DNA from: Verrucomicrobiota bacterium
GTDB lineage: Bacteria > Verrucomicrobiota > Verrucomicrobiia > Opitutales > Coraliomargaritaceae
Assembly (NCBI GenBank): GCA_009908325.1
Contig: JAAAPI010000275.1
Location: 32,388-96,387, forward strand
Direction: 5' to 3'
Length of the DNA stretch: 64,000 nucleotides
Within the stretch, counting starts at the first letter, position 1. Every line of letters starts with the position of its first letter. The notes beneath the pieces are model-generated. The model did no database searches, was not told the DNA's origin, and was given only the letters and a program-made list of their open reading frames with translations. This document shows, piece by piece, positions 50,699-59,492 of the stretch. A program made the translations under genes and the position numbers.

Positions 50699-50878
50699 TT
50701 TGCGCCTGGAAGGCGCAAACCGGTCCCAAAAAATAAATCATCGTAGCGACTGGCTTTACGCCAAGAGTCGAGACACTCGGCTAAAAACCGAGCTCCAATC
50801 GCGGGATAAATCCGCTCGCTGCAAAACCAGTCATCCGTAGCGACTGGCTTTACGCCAGGAGTCGAGCCGCTCGGCTAC
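50699..50878. repeat. Repeat-bearing gap: GC hairpin and two direct repeat copies
   Basis: A hairpin TTTGCGCC (50699-50706) / GGCGCAAA (50712-50719) is followed by two near-identical units starting CGTAGCGACTGGCTTTACGC at 50743 and 50837 and ending GAGTCGAG..CTCGGCTA. Between them is CAATCGCGGGATAAA (50796-50810). The same set of motifs recurs at 60086-60162. The stretch separates the binding protein and the MFS gene; no gene is seen in it. Confidence 0.65.
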
Positions 50879-50884
50879 CGACCC

Positions 50885-52252
50885 CTATCGTTTAGGCGGC
50901 TCCACTAAATTAACCAACCGGGTAATGTATCGAAATGGCCTCAATGCCCCACCAGCTGAGCCGAACGGCAGTTCATCCGGACCGCCCCGGAAACGTTTCA
51001 GGTAGCGGTAAGCGAAGAAAAGAAAACTCTGCACGCTAATCGCGACGACGAAGTAGGCAATAAATCGCGCTTTATCGATGCTACCGGTGACCTCATCCTT
51101 CAGTAAAAAACCCCAAAGCGTCACGGCTAAACCACCCATCAGGCCAACGGAAGCGCTGAGCACCGAAACCGACAACGCCCGTTCGCTCTGATGACATATT
51201 TGAGGCAGGTATTTGTTATTCGAGGTGAGAAACGTCGCCATCCCAATGCCCACCAGCACATAAACACCGGGTAGCCCGAATTCCAGATACCCCGGGAAGA
51301 GCAGCATAACGAGCCAGTAAGTCTGAATGCTGATCGTCACAGCGTGCGAGAACACGAAAAATGGCTTGGGCCCCACCCGATCCACCCATTCTTTGAGAAC
51401 CAGGGCCGCCAGCGTCATCCCGAAAAATTGCAGTGCGGTGAGAAAGAGTATGTAACTTTGGGAAAAGCCAAGTGCCGTCCGCAGATAATAAACCGAGAAC
51501 GGCACAAACGCATAACCTGCGACGGCATAAATCATCTGAAGTCGCATATATTTTCGAAAATGGCTCTGCCTGAAAAAGAGTTGTGGTGCCCGCTTGCAGA
51601 GTTTTCGCAGAGGGACGACTTTAGGCCGATCCCCGTCAGGCAGCTTAGCTAAAAACAGGAGACTCAAGAATCCCGCGCCAACGGTGAGGGTAAAGAGTAT
51701 TTGAAAGGCTGTATTTGCAGAAAAGAATACAAAAAGCGCACTGCTCGTTACGAGCGTTATGATTCCGGCAACGCCGACCACGAGGGAGTCGCTGCCGAAG
51801 TATTTCCCCTGCAAGCGCTCTGGAATAATCGAGTAAAGCCAGGGCAGATGGGCACTAGTGCCGACCGAGCGAAAGAAGCAGAAAAGAAAAATCGAAGCGA
51901 TATACAGGCCAAGTGCCCAAGGGCGATCCGGCGCATCCGGTAGAAAGGCTATGAATAAGGGAACCAACAGGAGACAACTCCGTAAGCCCCAACTGATAAG
52001 TACCTGGCGACGAAATCCCAACAATGGCAATAAGACTGTCGAAAGCACCTGGACCGGTAGAAACAGAAAGACCGCAGAGTACAAGAGCCCCACCTGAAAA
52101 CTGGACGCCCCGAGCATTTCCGCCATCAGCACCATGGGCGCACCCAGTGCGATCATCCAGACGAACGCGTTGGCGAAACTAAAGTAGATCCCGAAGCGAA
52201 AAAGCCCAAGATCCCCCGCACCTAAGCGCTGAAAGACACTTTGTAAGCCCAT
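50885..52252 (-). CDS. Major facilitator superfamily transporter
   Basis: The 455-residue protein has about twelve hydrophobic spans in two bundles joined by a basic loop (LPDGDRPKVVPLRKLCKRAP, about 208-227). The first bundle has YIASIFLFCFFRSVGTSAHL and PERLQGKYFGSDSLVVGV, the family's loop between spans. It is most like MFS_1 proteins annotated as generic permeases. It follows the NCS2 permease by only 4 bases, so both carriers are made together. The substrate cannot be inferred beyond the shared purine context. Upstream of its end are dispersed repeats. Confidence 0.85.
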   Translation of the reverse strand: MGLQSVFQRLGAGDLGLFRFGIYFSFANAFVWMIALGAPMVLMAEMLGASSFQVGLLYSAVFLFLPVQVLSTVLLPLLGFRRQVLISWGLRSCLLLVPLFIAFLPDAPDRPWALGLYIASIFLFCFFRSVGTSAHLPWLYSIIPERLQGKYFGSDSLVVGVAGIITLVTSSALFVFFSANTAFQILFTLTVGAGFLSLLFLAKLPDGDRPKVVPLRKLCKRAPQLFFRQSHFRKYMRLQMIYAVAGYAFVPFSVYYLRTALGFSQSYILFLTALQFFGMTLAALVLKEWVDRVGPKPFFVFSHAVTISIQTYWLVMLLFPGYLEFGLPGVYVLVGIGMATFLTSNNKYLPQICHQSERALSVSVLSASVGLMGGLAVTLWGFLLKDEVTGSIDKARFIAYFVVAISVQSFLFFAYRYLKRFRGGPDELPFGSAGGALRPFRYITRLVNLVEPPKR

Positions 52253-52256
52253 TCAA

Positions 52257-53861
52257 TCAGTCCTTCAGTTCCCCGGAAACCAACTCCACTGTTTCGCCCG
52301 ACACAAAGAGCCATCGAACCAAAGCGAGCAGGATCAATGCGAGCAGATAGCCGGATACCCAGGGCCAGGCCGGCCCCAGCGCGGTGGTGATATCACGGTC
52401 GATCACCCGGTAGTGGTGGATGATCCCTATCGCCGCGAGCCCCGCCCCGCCCGCCAGCCAGCCCATCAAGGCGGTGAATTTCCGGTCGATGATCGCCACC
52501 ATGGCCGCCGTCAGGACAATGGAGCAGTAGAGCCAGCCTTGCTCCAGGGCAAAGACCCCTTCCGCATAAAGATTCCCCTTTGCCGTCAAATCCGTGAACA
52601 ACTCCGGTCCATAAGGCTGCTCGGGCGTGCCGTAGCCCACGGCCCCAAGGATTCGCTTGGAGATGAGCGCCGTGAAAGCTCCAATGCCCGGAATAAGCCC
52701 GGCGATGACCGCCGGGGCGTGCCGCCTGGGCACCGCCTGGAAGGCCTGCGCCCCGATGGTAAACCCGACCCAAATGAGAATCGCCATGCCCGCCTCAATC
52801 GGAACATAGCGGGCAATCAATCCAAAACTTCCGGTCAAGCAAAGCAGCGCCATCGCTACCCCGTTCATCACCGAATAGCCGGCACGCGCCCCGATTTGCT
52901 TCATCCCAAGGTGGCCGATATAAAGCGTCGTCGGAAACGGCGAACCCAGCCCACCGGCAATGAGGCTCCCCACGCCGTTGACCACCAGGGTCTCGCGTGG
53001 GGCAAAGTCGTCGCCCGCCGCAGCAGCGGACTCGATAGCCTGCATCGAGCCGACCACATTGATCAGCCCCATGGGTAGGATGATCGCCGCATAGGCGATC
53101 ATTTCACCCAACGCGCCAAGGGCCCCCAGCCCATAAGCTCCGGGCAGATAGACCCCCAGTTCTAAGCCAGTTCCCGTGAGCCCAGCCACGGGGCTATTCA
53201 AGCCCATGGCATGGGTAATCCACGCAATGGCGACACCGACGACCAAAATGATTAATCCGCCCGGCAGATTCCACTTCAGGCGAACACCGCCGTAGTAGAA
53301 ATACAGGGTTAGCAGCAGTGTGGGTACTCCAATCGCCGGAAAGGCGTAGGCCCGAAAACAATAATCCGCCCCGATAAAAAAGATCCCGATAACCGCGAGG
53401 GCCGAAAGCAGGGCCGCCCGTGGTGCTACCTTCCGGATGTGATGCACAAAAAATGAACCGAAGACCTCGATCAGTCCCGACCCGATGCAAGCGATTACCC
53501 CCGCCTTCCACGCGATGACATCCGCCTCCGCTTTGCTCATGCCACTGCTCAGCGCAATTTGCTGCGCCGGTAGCATGACGTAAAAGATGAAAAAGAATAT
53601 CGGCAACAGGTTGATCCCATAGGGCAGCGCCGTCACGTCATCACGCCCCAGGCGCAAGCCCAGACGCCGTGCCTGCCAACCATAGAAAACGTTACCGAAA
53701 AGAATGGCGACGCCCATGGCCGGCAGAATACGTTCCACCACTAGTTCCACACTGAAACCCAGCACAAAAAGGCTAAGATTGATAATCAGCAGAAAATTGA
53801 TGAAATTGTTTAGCCCAAGGCCAAACAAACCATCAAAATCTCCTTTCACTATCCAGCGCAT
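52257..53861 (-). CDS. NCS2-family permease (xanthine/uracil permease superfamily, large type)
   Basis: The 534-residue carrier starts at MRWIVKGDFDGLFGLGLNNF; the frame upstream of 53861 crosses a repeat and is not protein-like. Around twelve to fourteen spans are visible. Substrate-site segments include DVTALPYGINLLPIFFFIFY and the motif SMQAIESAAAAGDDFAPRET, and LGSPFPTTLYIGHLGMKQIG. This branch of NCS2 is distinct from UraA/XanQ and AzgA. A truncated paralogue lies at 61083-62099 with SPFPTSIYIGHPAWKKMGAR. It is paired with the MFS gene downstream (4-base gap). Confidence 0.87.
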   Translation of the reverse strand: MRWIVKGDFDGLFGLGLNNFINFLLIINLSLFVLGFSVELVVERILPAMGVAILFGNVFYGWQARRLGLRLGRDDVTALPYGINLLPIFFFIFYVMLPAQQIALSSGMSKAEADVIAWKAGVIACIGSGLIEVFGSFFVHHIRKVAPRAALLSALAVIGIFFIGADYCFRAYAFPAIGVPTLLLTLYFYYGGVRLKWNLPGGLIILVVGVAIAWITHAMGLNSPVAGLTGTGLELGVYLPGAYGLGALGALGEMIAYAAIILPMGLINVVGSMQAIESAAAAGDDFAPRETLVVNGVGSLIAGGLGSPFPTTLYIGHLGMKQIGARAGYSVMNGVAMALLCLTGSFGLIARYVPIEAGMAILIWVGFTIGAQAFQAVPRRHAPAVIAGLIPGIGAFTALISKRILGAVGYGTPEQPYGPELFTDLTAKGNLYAEGVFALEQGWLYCSIVLTAAMVAIIDRKFTALMGWLAGGAGLAAIGIIHHYRVIDRDITTALGPAWPWVSGYLLALILLALVRWLFVSGETVELVSGELKD

Positions 53862-53938
53862 TGGGCCTATAAAGCAAGGGAAAGGCCAATTCTCTTCTTG
53901 CCGCTTTAAACGTGTTGAAGGCTCCACGAAACTGCAAA

Positions 53939-53964
53939 CGTGGCGTGCGAGCTCGCTCGCGCCC
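53939..53964. repeat. Copy of the CGTGGCGTGC palindromic repeat
   Basis: CGTGGCGTGCGAGCTCGC followed by TCGCGCCC matches the half-sites at 15490 and 12214 (CGTGGCGTG/A.CCGCT). It lies just upstream of the NCS2 start, inside the frame extension, which supports the later start at 53861. Confidence 0.5.
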
Positions 53965-54047
53965 GGCCAACCGCCGAGCCTGAGCAAAATAGCTTGCCAC
54001 AGTATACCCGCACTCCAATTGGCCCCTGAATTGCTTGCTAACGGTTC

Positions 54048-54218
54048 ATGCGCACTTCAACCAAATCCATAGATTTTTCCGAAGCCTACTGGCTCTTGGC
54101 CGGTATCGCCGGCTTTGATCCGGAAGATGCGTCCCTGGCCAGCGTCTGCTGGATCGACTGGGTGGTCGACGGTGACCTCTCCCACACGATTGATATTCGC
54201 GAGGCACCCGAGCTGTAA
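54048..54218 (+). pseudogene. Fragment of a NUP-family gene
   Basis: A 56-codon frame reads SEAYWLLAGIAGFDPEDASL, ASVCWIDWVVDGDLSHTIDI and REAPEL before TAA. The intact NUP protein at 12.5-13.6 kb has [20 protein letters not shown] and [19 protein letters not shown] at the same place. Nothing on either side matches the rest of the family, so this is an internal piece left after deletion. It lies 8 bases before the queuosine-precursor transporter gene and is probably not functional. Confidence 0.8.
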
Positions 54219-54225
54219 ATGATCG

Positions 54226-54942
54226 ATGGCCCCGAACAAAGCAACTGCCCGTGCCCCGGCCGCTCCAGCGGAATACAAATTCCATATCATGCTTGGCCTC
54301 TACGTCGGTTTTTGGGGGCTCTTGCAAAGCATCACCGTAAAACTCGTCCCGCTCGATCTTTCGGCGATCGGTCTGGGCATGCTGGCCTTTAGCTACGGTT
54401 CGTTTGCGCATGCTTTTACGTTCCCGCTAACCGATGCAGTGGCTGAGGTTTGGGGTGCGAAGCGTGCGCGGTTGATGGTTTATCTGGGCACAGCGGTTTA
54501 TATCATCGCCACGATTTTTATTTTCGTCGGTGCACTCATGCCGCCAGCTGAGGGCTGGCCGCACAACGAAGCCTATCGCGATCTGTTTCTCGCCGCGCCG
54601 CGCATTGTTCTCGCCTCGATTGTGGCCACACTCTTCGCCCAGCTTTGGGATATTTTTGTCTTCGAATGGGTCAAGCGACGCACCGGACCACGCTTTCTCT
54701 GGCTGCGTAACAACATCTCGACACTGGGTTCTCAACTTTTCGACACCACAATTTTTTACACGATCGGATTTTACGGCATCATTCCCAATGAGCTGCTGCC
54801 GGCCCTCATCTTCGGCACTTACCTCCTCAAAGTGCTGGTAGCGTTTATCGATACGCCGGTTGTCTACCTCGTGGTCTACTGGCTGGTCGGCAGCTGGACA
54901 GCCAAGGGTGACGTGGATGCTCCCGCAGCCGGGGCGGCCTAG
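54226..54942 (+). CDS. yhhQ: Queuosine precursor transporter (YhhQ/VUT family)
   Basis: The 238-residue membrane protein has about six spans and the YhhQ/VUT (DUF165) motifs: SYGSFAHAFTFPLTDAVAEV with WGAKRARLMVYLG, and FLWLRNNISTLGSQLFDTTI. The family imports preQ0/preQ1, 7-deazapurines used to make queuosine in tRNA. This fits a purine locus, though the substrate may be a related base. The ATG at 54226 comes right after the NUP fragment's stop. It is the only plus-strand gene among minus-strand neighbours here and converges with the deaminase gene 3 bases away. Confidence 0.88.
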   Translation: MAPNKATARAPAAPAEYKFHIMLGLYVGFWGLLQSITVKLVPLDLSAIGLGMLAFSYGSFAHAFTFPLTDAVAEVWGAKRARLMVYLGTAVYIIATIFIFVGALMPPAEGWPHNEAYRDLFLAAPRIVLASIVATLFAQLWDIFVFEWVKRRTGPRFLWLRNNISTLGSQLFDTTIFYTIGFYGIIPNELLPALIFGTYLLKVLVAFIDTPVVYLVVYWLVGSWTAKGDVDAPAAGAA

Positions 54943-54945
54943 ACG

Positions 54946-55416
54946 TCAGCTCCAAAAGTCTTCGTGTAACTTTAGAATTGCCGCCTCCATCTCAGCGACC
55001 GGTCCAATCACCTCGACCGTCTTTTGCCCCGACTCAAACACTGACCGACACGGCAAATTCAGCGTTGGATTTTCTTCATGGGCACCTGTCAGTTCAAGCA
55101 ATCTCGACTCACTGGCTCCGTAGATCACCCGCCCGATATTGGCCCAGTAAATCGTGCCCGCACACATGGCGCAGGGCTCGAAATTTGTCGCCAGCGTGCA
55201 CCCGACCAAATAGTCGGCCTCGTATTGCTCAGCCGCCCGCCGCGCCAACTCGGTTTCCGCATGTCGCACCGTTCCTTCGTTTCCCTGCCGCATGAGAATT
55301 GCCGAACCATCCGGCCCGATCAAAACCGCACCGAAGGGGTGACGCCCCGCGGTCATCGCTTCCGCCGCTACCGAGTGGGCTGCTTCCAGTGCTCTTATGA
55401 TTTGTTGTTTATTCAT
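54946..55416 (-). CDS. CDA-fold nucleobase/nucleoside deaminase (guanine deaminase-like)
   Basis: The 156-residue protein is a cytidine-deaminase-fold zinc enzyme: HAE at 52-54 (His52 ligand, Glu54 proton shuttle) and PCAMC at 81-85 (Cys82, Cys85). The region TIYWANIGRVIYGASESR resembles the short guanine deaminases of Bacillus and also tRNA adenosine deaminases; the small size and lack of tRNA-binding end favour a free base. It overlaps the phosphorylase-fold lipoprotein gene by 4 bases, suggesting it deaminates a base released by that protein. Together with guaD, ade and the Add-type gene, it is the fourth purine deaminase candidate in the window. Confidence 0.87.
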   Translation of the reverse strand: MNKQQIIRALEAAHSVAAEAMTAGRHPFGAVLIGPDGSAILMRQGNEGTVRHAETELARRAAEQYEADYLVGCTLATNFEPCAMCAGTIYWANIGRVIYGASESRLLELTGAHEENPTLNLPCRSVFESGQKTVEVIGPVAEMEAAILKLHEDFWS

Positions 55417-56408
55417 TGGTTCATTTCTTCCAGCAAAGCAAAAAGCAACCGCGCGCCAACCAATGACGCGTCAATATCGTAAAGGTTCTCCTCGTTAACC
55501 CCCTCCTGTCCACCCGCCAAATCACTCACGGCGCGAATAATCACCCAGTCCACATCGTTGATAAAGCAGACTTGCCCGATTGCGGCCGACTCCATTTCGG
55601 TGACCTCGGCGGCAAAGACCTCGCGCGTCCATTTCCGATACTCCCGGTTGTCCAAAAAGACCGAACCGGTCACCCCATTGCCGCCAACGCGGATCGCCAC
55701 CTCACGCTCACCGACCATTTGCGGGGGCAAAGCCTCCGCCGCCTGACGAGCCGCTTCCAACAGCCTCGGTGTGGCGGAAAAATAGGCAGCATCCTCGGGC
55801 GCATCCATACCCGCTTTGATGACGACCACTTCGTCCGGATGCACGAAAGCAAAGGGCTTATACTCGGGGATATGCGGATCCGCTGCCCGTCGAGCCGGTT
55901 GCTCGGCCAAAAATTCGGCATAGTAATCCGGCAGAATGAATTGACCGGGATTCTCCGGGTCGGGATTCGAATAGACACTCTCATCGTGATAATACCACCG
56001 CTCCGGCACCACCACGTCACCCGGTTGCCACTTCGGATTCACCGCGCCGGCGATACCCATATAGACGACCTCCTTGACAGGGAAATAGTCGAAAGCCATT
56101 TGCATCGTCATCGCCGCGTTGGCAATGCTCATGCCCGTCGCGAAAACCAGAATCGGCTCCCCTTGAAACTCTCCGATCCGGTAAGTCACCCCCTTGAAGT
56201 TGACGGTTTCCGTGATCGAGGCATCCGGACGCTGGTCGATGGTCGCCAACATACCCTCCATTTCGGGTGCATAAGCAACGACGAGAGCGGTATACCCCGG
56301 GGAGTCGAAATCCCTTGGGCCGTAGGCTTTTTCCATACCGGTACTGGCGCAACCTGCAAGAAGAACGAGGCAGACCGCCACGCTGGAATAGTGTGATAGA
56401 AGCTTCAT
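55413..56408 (-). CDS. Phosphorylase-superfamily lipoprotein (MTA/SAH nucleosidase-like)
   Basis: The 331-residue protein carries a lipoprotein signal (lipobox LLAGC, Cys20) and a purine nucleoside phosphorylase/nucleosidase fold: FATGMSIANAAMTMQM, VYMGIAGAVNPKWQPGDVVV, NGVTGSVFLDN (244-254), VTEMESAAIGQV (269-280) and the catalytic Asp in IIRAVSDLAGG. It would cleave a purine nucleoside in the periplasm or at the outer membrane. Its gene overlaps P450 upstream and the deaminase downstream by 4 bases each, so nucleoside cleavage, oxidation and deamination are coupled. It is unusual for this fold to be exported. Confidence 0.9.
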   Translation of the reverse strand: MKLLSHYSSVAVCLVLLAGCASTGMEKAYGPRDFDSPGYTALVVAYAPEMEGMLATIDQRPDASITETVNFKGVTYRIGEFQGEPILVFATGMSIANAAMTMQMAFDYFPVKEVVYMGIAGAVNPKWQPGDVVVPERWYYHDESVYSNPDPENPGQFILPDYYAEFLAEQPARRAADPHIPEYKPFAFVHPDEVVVIKAGMDAPEDAAYFSATPRLLEAARQAAEALPPQMVGEREVAIRVGGNGVTGSVFLDNREYRKWTREVFAAEVTEMESAAIGQVCFINDVDWVIIRAVSDLAGGQEGVNEENLYDIDASLVGARLLFALLEEMNQ

Positions 56409-57742
56409 GATCGTTTGCTGAGTTTTACGTTGATGCGAAGGGTTTGGGAGTCCACTTCACCCGGATAGGCATAGTTCTCCATACGGGGTGCCTGGGTCAC
56501 TTCAAAGTCGTACCCGGACAAGAGAGACGCGATGGCCAGGGGCATTTGCACGCGGGTCACATTCATCCCCAGACAAACGTGCGACCCCCCGCCAAAGGTG
56601 CCGTGCGCCGCCTTGGGGTAGTCATGCTCCAGCCAGCGGCGTGGTTGGAACGTAAAGGGATCCTCGTAGATCGTTTCGTCGTAATGCATGAGCGCTACCT
56701 GATGGAGGCAATGCGTCCCTGTCGCCAACGGGTAGCCGAGAAACTCAATATCGCGGGCGGGCACCCGGGGCAGCACCGGTGCCGCCGGGAAAAGTCGCTC
56801 CGTTTCCATCAAGGTTGCTTTCAGCAAAGGAAATTCCTGCATACCCCGCGCCATCCGGGTGGGATCAAACTCACCGATCTCCGCACGTAATTCTGCGGTC
56901 CACGACGGATTCCTCGCCAATGTATCCACAAGGTAGCAGAGCAACTTCGACGTGTTACCGGTTCCAGCGATGAGCATGAGGTAGGCATCGTAAATCAATT
57001 CCTCCTCGCTGAGCGGCTCGACGGCTTCGCTCGTTTTCTGGTGTATGACACCATCGAACAAATCATCCCCGGTAGCTCCCTCCAACCGCGCCTTCACGAT
57101 GGAGTGGAGCTGGTTCAGAACGACCTCTTTTTTACCGACGTAGGCTGCCCGATTATAAACCAGTTCGCGCTCTTCCGGCGTCATAAAGAGAGCACCGATG
57201 AAACCCTCCTCAAAGTCGACCATCCGTTCGATGGCCTCGTCGTCCAGATCCACCTTCACCGAGCTGGCCGCCTGCGCCCGGGTGAACACCTTCATGAGAG
57301 CCTCGTGAAGCTCCACCTCAGTGCCAACCATGGCCTCCAGACCCTCGGCGATCTCCCGCGCCGTTGCCTCCATCCCGGACATGACGGAGCTGTTTTTAAA
57401 GCCTTTGTTGAGCAATCGACGTTTGCGCCGGTGTGGTGCGCCGTCGAGCTGCGTCAGATGAACTTTGCTCAGCTCCTCCCGGAAGACGGCCACCGCGTGG
57501 TGGTAGCTCCAGTCGTCGGGTGAGCGCCAGGCCTGCTCGTTCGCGTCCATTCCGGCCAGAATGATTTCCGCTACACCGTTGATCTCAGTCTCGAAGACAG
57601 GCCCTGCCGTATGGTAAGCCCGCAGCAGGGACTCTGCCGTGTAGCCGCGAAAGCTGATCGGCGTGGCAGATCCCACATCGGCGTGACGCTCCAGCTGTTC
57701 GGAGGGATAGGTGGGTATCGGTTTTTCGGTGGTTATCTGCAT
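56405..57742 (-). CDS. Cytochrome P450
   Basis: The 445-residue soluble P450 has the haem motif FGGGSHVCLG with Cys390, the ExxR pair Glu313-Arg316, and I-helix AGTGNT at 259-264. It differs clearly from the first P450 at 19.4-20.7 kb. The ATG at 57742 follows the NCS2 gene by 18 bases, and its 3' end overlaps the phosphorylase lipoprotein by 4 bases, so four genes form one operon with permease, P450, nucleosidase and deaminase. No ferredoxin or reductase is adjacent. Oxidation of a purine side chain is the most direct inference. Confidence 0.92.
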   Translation of the reverse strand: MQITTEKPIPTYPSEQLERHADVGSATPISFRGYTAESLLRAYHTAGPVFETEINGVAEIILAGMDANEQAWRSPDDWSYHHAVAVFREELSKVHLTQLDGAPHRRKRRLLNKGFKNSSVMSGMEATAREIAEGLEAMVGTEVELHEALMKVFTRAQAASSVKVDLDDEAIERMVDFEEGFIGALFMTPEERELVYNRAAYVGKKEVVLNQLHSIVKARLEGATGDDLFDGVIHQKTSEAVEPLSEEELIYDAYLMLIAGTGNTSKLLCYLVDTLARNPSWTAELRAEIGEFDPTRMARGMQEFPLLKATLMETERLFPAAPVLPRVPARDIEFLGYPLATGTHCLHQVALMHYDETIYEDPFTFQPRRWLEHDYPKAAHGTFGGGSHVCLGMNVTRVQMPLAIASLLSGYDFEVTQAPRMENYAYPGEVDSQTLRINVKLSKRS

Positions 57743-57760
57743 AGTTCTTCGGGTTTAGGA

Positions 57761-59128
57761 TTATCGCGGGCCACTGCCCGTTCGCACCTGCTCCACATCC
57801 GCGCCAGAAGCGGCACGGCTCGGTCGGAGATAAAAATAGTTCATGGCCACGGCGGTCAGTCCACCAGCCGCCACAGGCGAGCTGAAGAGCCCACGCAGCA
57901 AGGCGGGCAGGTCCTCCACCAGAGCTTCTTGGCTGGAGACCCCAAAAGCCATGCCAAGGCTTATCGCCAAAACCGTAACTTCCCGCCGCCCAATCGGCTC
58001 GTGATTGATCATGCGCAGGCCCGCACCAGCGATGAGGCCGAACAAAAGCAGCGTGACGCCGCCGAGCACCGGTTTTGGGATCATCGAAAAAAGAATCCCC
58101 GTCTGGGGGAGCAGCCCGGTCAGTATCAGTAACCCGGCTACATAATACCCGACCTGCCGCGCACCAACACCGGTCAGCTGGATCACGCCGTTGTTTTGCG
58201 AAAAGGTTGCCGTGGGGAAAACCGAGAGCAAACCCGCCAGGGTCGACGCAATGGCATCGGAGAGAATCCCCCCGCGCAGGCGCTTCCAAAATTCATCCCC
58301 GCGCGTCTCCATCCCGGAGAGATTCGCCGTCGCGCTCAAATCGCCGATCGCCTCAATCGAGGAGACGAGGTAAATCACCATGAACGGCAGGAGCAACTCC
58401 CACTGAAAGGCCAGCCCGGCCTTGAGCGGCTCAGGATAAAGAATCCAGCCGCCTGCCATCGATTCCGGCCAACTCAGTAATCCCATCGCTCCCGCCAGCC
58501 CGTAGCCGATCAAAACGGCCAAAACCGGCCCGGCAATACGCAGGAGCGGCCGCCCCAGCACCTGCGTCAGTAGCAGCACGCTGATGACCACGCCCGCCAG
58601 AAGAAAGTTGGAAAGCGCATTGAGCGGCTCACCGTTCATTGGCGTCGCAATGTAATAACCGGCAACGGGAATCAAATTCAACCCAATCAGTAAAACCACG
58701 ATCCCCGCGACCAAAGGCGAGAAAAACCGCCGCAGATAGGGCAAAAAGAACGCTAAAGCGAATTGAAACGGAACCGCCGCCAATACCATGCCGCAGGCCA
58801 GGGGCAGGCCGCCCTCGTTGCCCGCCCGCAGCAGCAGGTCCAGATAGGCGAAGCTGGTGCCATTGACCGATAGCAGCCCCGAGCCTACCGGACCGAAGCG
58901 ACGCGCCTGCAAAAACGTCCCGATACCCGCTGTAAAAAGCGACATCCCGATCAGATAGCGCTCCGTTTCCGGCTCCAGGTCCACCGCCGAGATGAAGATC
59001 AGCGCCGGAGTAATGCAGCCGATAAACATCGCCACCAACTGCTGCAAGGCCGCCAGCAAAGCCCGCCCCGGAGCCATTCGACTGTCGTGGGGATACAGCA
59101 GGTCCGATCTGTGCTCCGCTTGCGCCAT
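57761..59128 (-). CDS. NCS2 uracil-xanthine permease (UraA/XanQ/UacT type)
   Basis: This 455-residue carrier has the NCS2 signatures of the nucleobase:cation symporter-2 family: SSIEAIGDLSATANL with the conserved Glu, FPTATFSQNNGVIQLTGVGA and RQVGYYVAGLLILTGLLP, and GGVTLLLFGLIAGAGLRM. The TFSQN motif suggests xanthine or urate rather than uracil. It is first in the operon with P450, phosphorylase lipoprotein and deaminase. Cells here would import the base through this protein. Start chosen at the first ATG; the run is open from about 59.1 kb. Confidence 0.9.
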   Translation of the reverse strand: MAQAEHRSDLLYPHDSRMAPGRALLAALQQLVAMFIGCITPALIFISAVDLEPETERYLIGMSLFTAGIGTFLQARRFGPVGSGLLSVNGTSFAYLDLLLRAGNEGGLPLACGMVLAAVPFQFALAFFLPYLRRFFSPLVAGIVVLLIGLNLIPVAGYYIATPMNGEPLNALSNFLLAGVVISVLLLTQVLGRPLLRIAGPVLAVLIGYGLAGAMGLLSWPESMAGGWILYPEPLKAGLAFQWELLLPFMVIYLVSSIEAIGDLSATANLSGMETRGDEFWKRLRGGILSDAIASTLAGLLSVFPTATFSQNNGVIQLTGVGARQVGYYVAGLLILTGLLPQTGILFSMIPKPVLGGVTLLLFGLIAGAGLRMINHEPIGRREVTVLAISLGMAFGVSSQEALVEDLPALLRGLFSSPVAAGGLTAVAMNYFYLRPSRAASGADVEQVRTGSGPR

Positions 59129-59234
59129 TTCCTGAGTAAAGCAGTTTCTCTACCAAGTTGAGCAAGGGACGCCTTCGGGCATCGAAAAATTAATCACGGT
59201 TGACTTCCCCTTACTTTACTGGATTTTGTAAGGT

Positions 59235-59492
59235 ATGGTCTCTGCAACAATAACAAGCAAACATCAGGTCACGATTCCTCGGGCAGTCCGCCGGGAAATG
59301 AATTTGGCCGAGGGCGATCAGGTCGAATTTGAGGCGGAATCCTGCGGAAGATTTGTTCTGCGCAAGCGAAGTCTGTCTCCTTTAAGTGACGGTGCAGCGG
59401 TCAAGTACATGAAAAAAAAGAAGAAACTCTCGGTCGAATCAATGAAAGCCGCAGCTAGGACTGGAGCCATCCGTCAGAATAAGCGTTCGTGA
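59235..59492 (+). CDS. vapB: AbrB/SpoVT-type antitoxin (VapB-like)
   Basis: The 85-residue protein has an N-terminal SpoVT-AbrB DNA-binding fold (TITSKHQVTIPRAVRREMNL, GDQVEFEAESCGRFVLRK) and a basic C-terminus (MKKKKKLSVESMKAAARTGA) that would clamp a toxin. It overlaps the PIN-domain gene by 4 bases (59489-59492), typical of VapBC modules. It should repress its own promoter as a complex. It forms a small unit separate from the purine genes. Confidence 0.82.
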   Translation: MVSATITSKHQVTIPRAVRREMNLAEGDQVEFEAESCGRFVLRKRSLSPLSDGAAVKYMKKKKKLSVESMKAAARTGAIRQNKRS

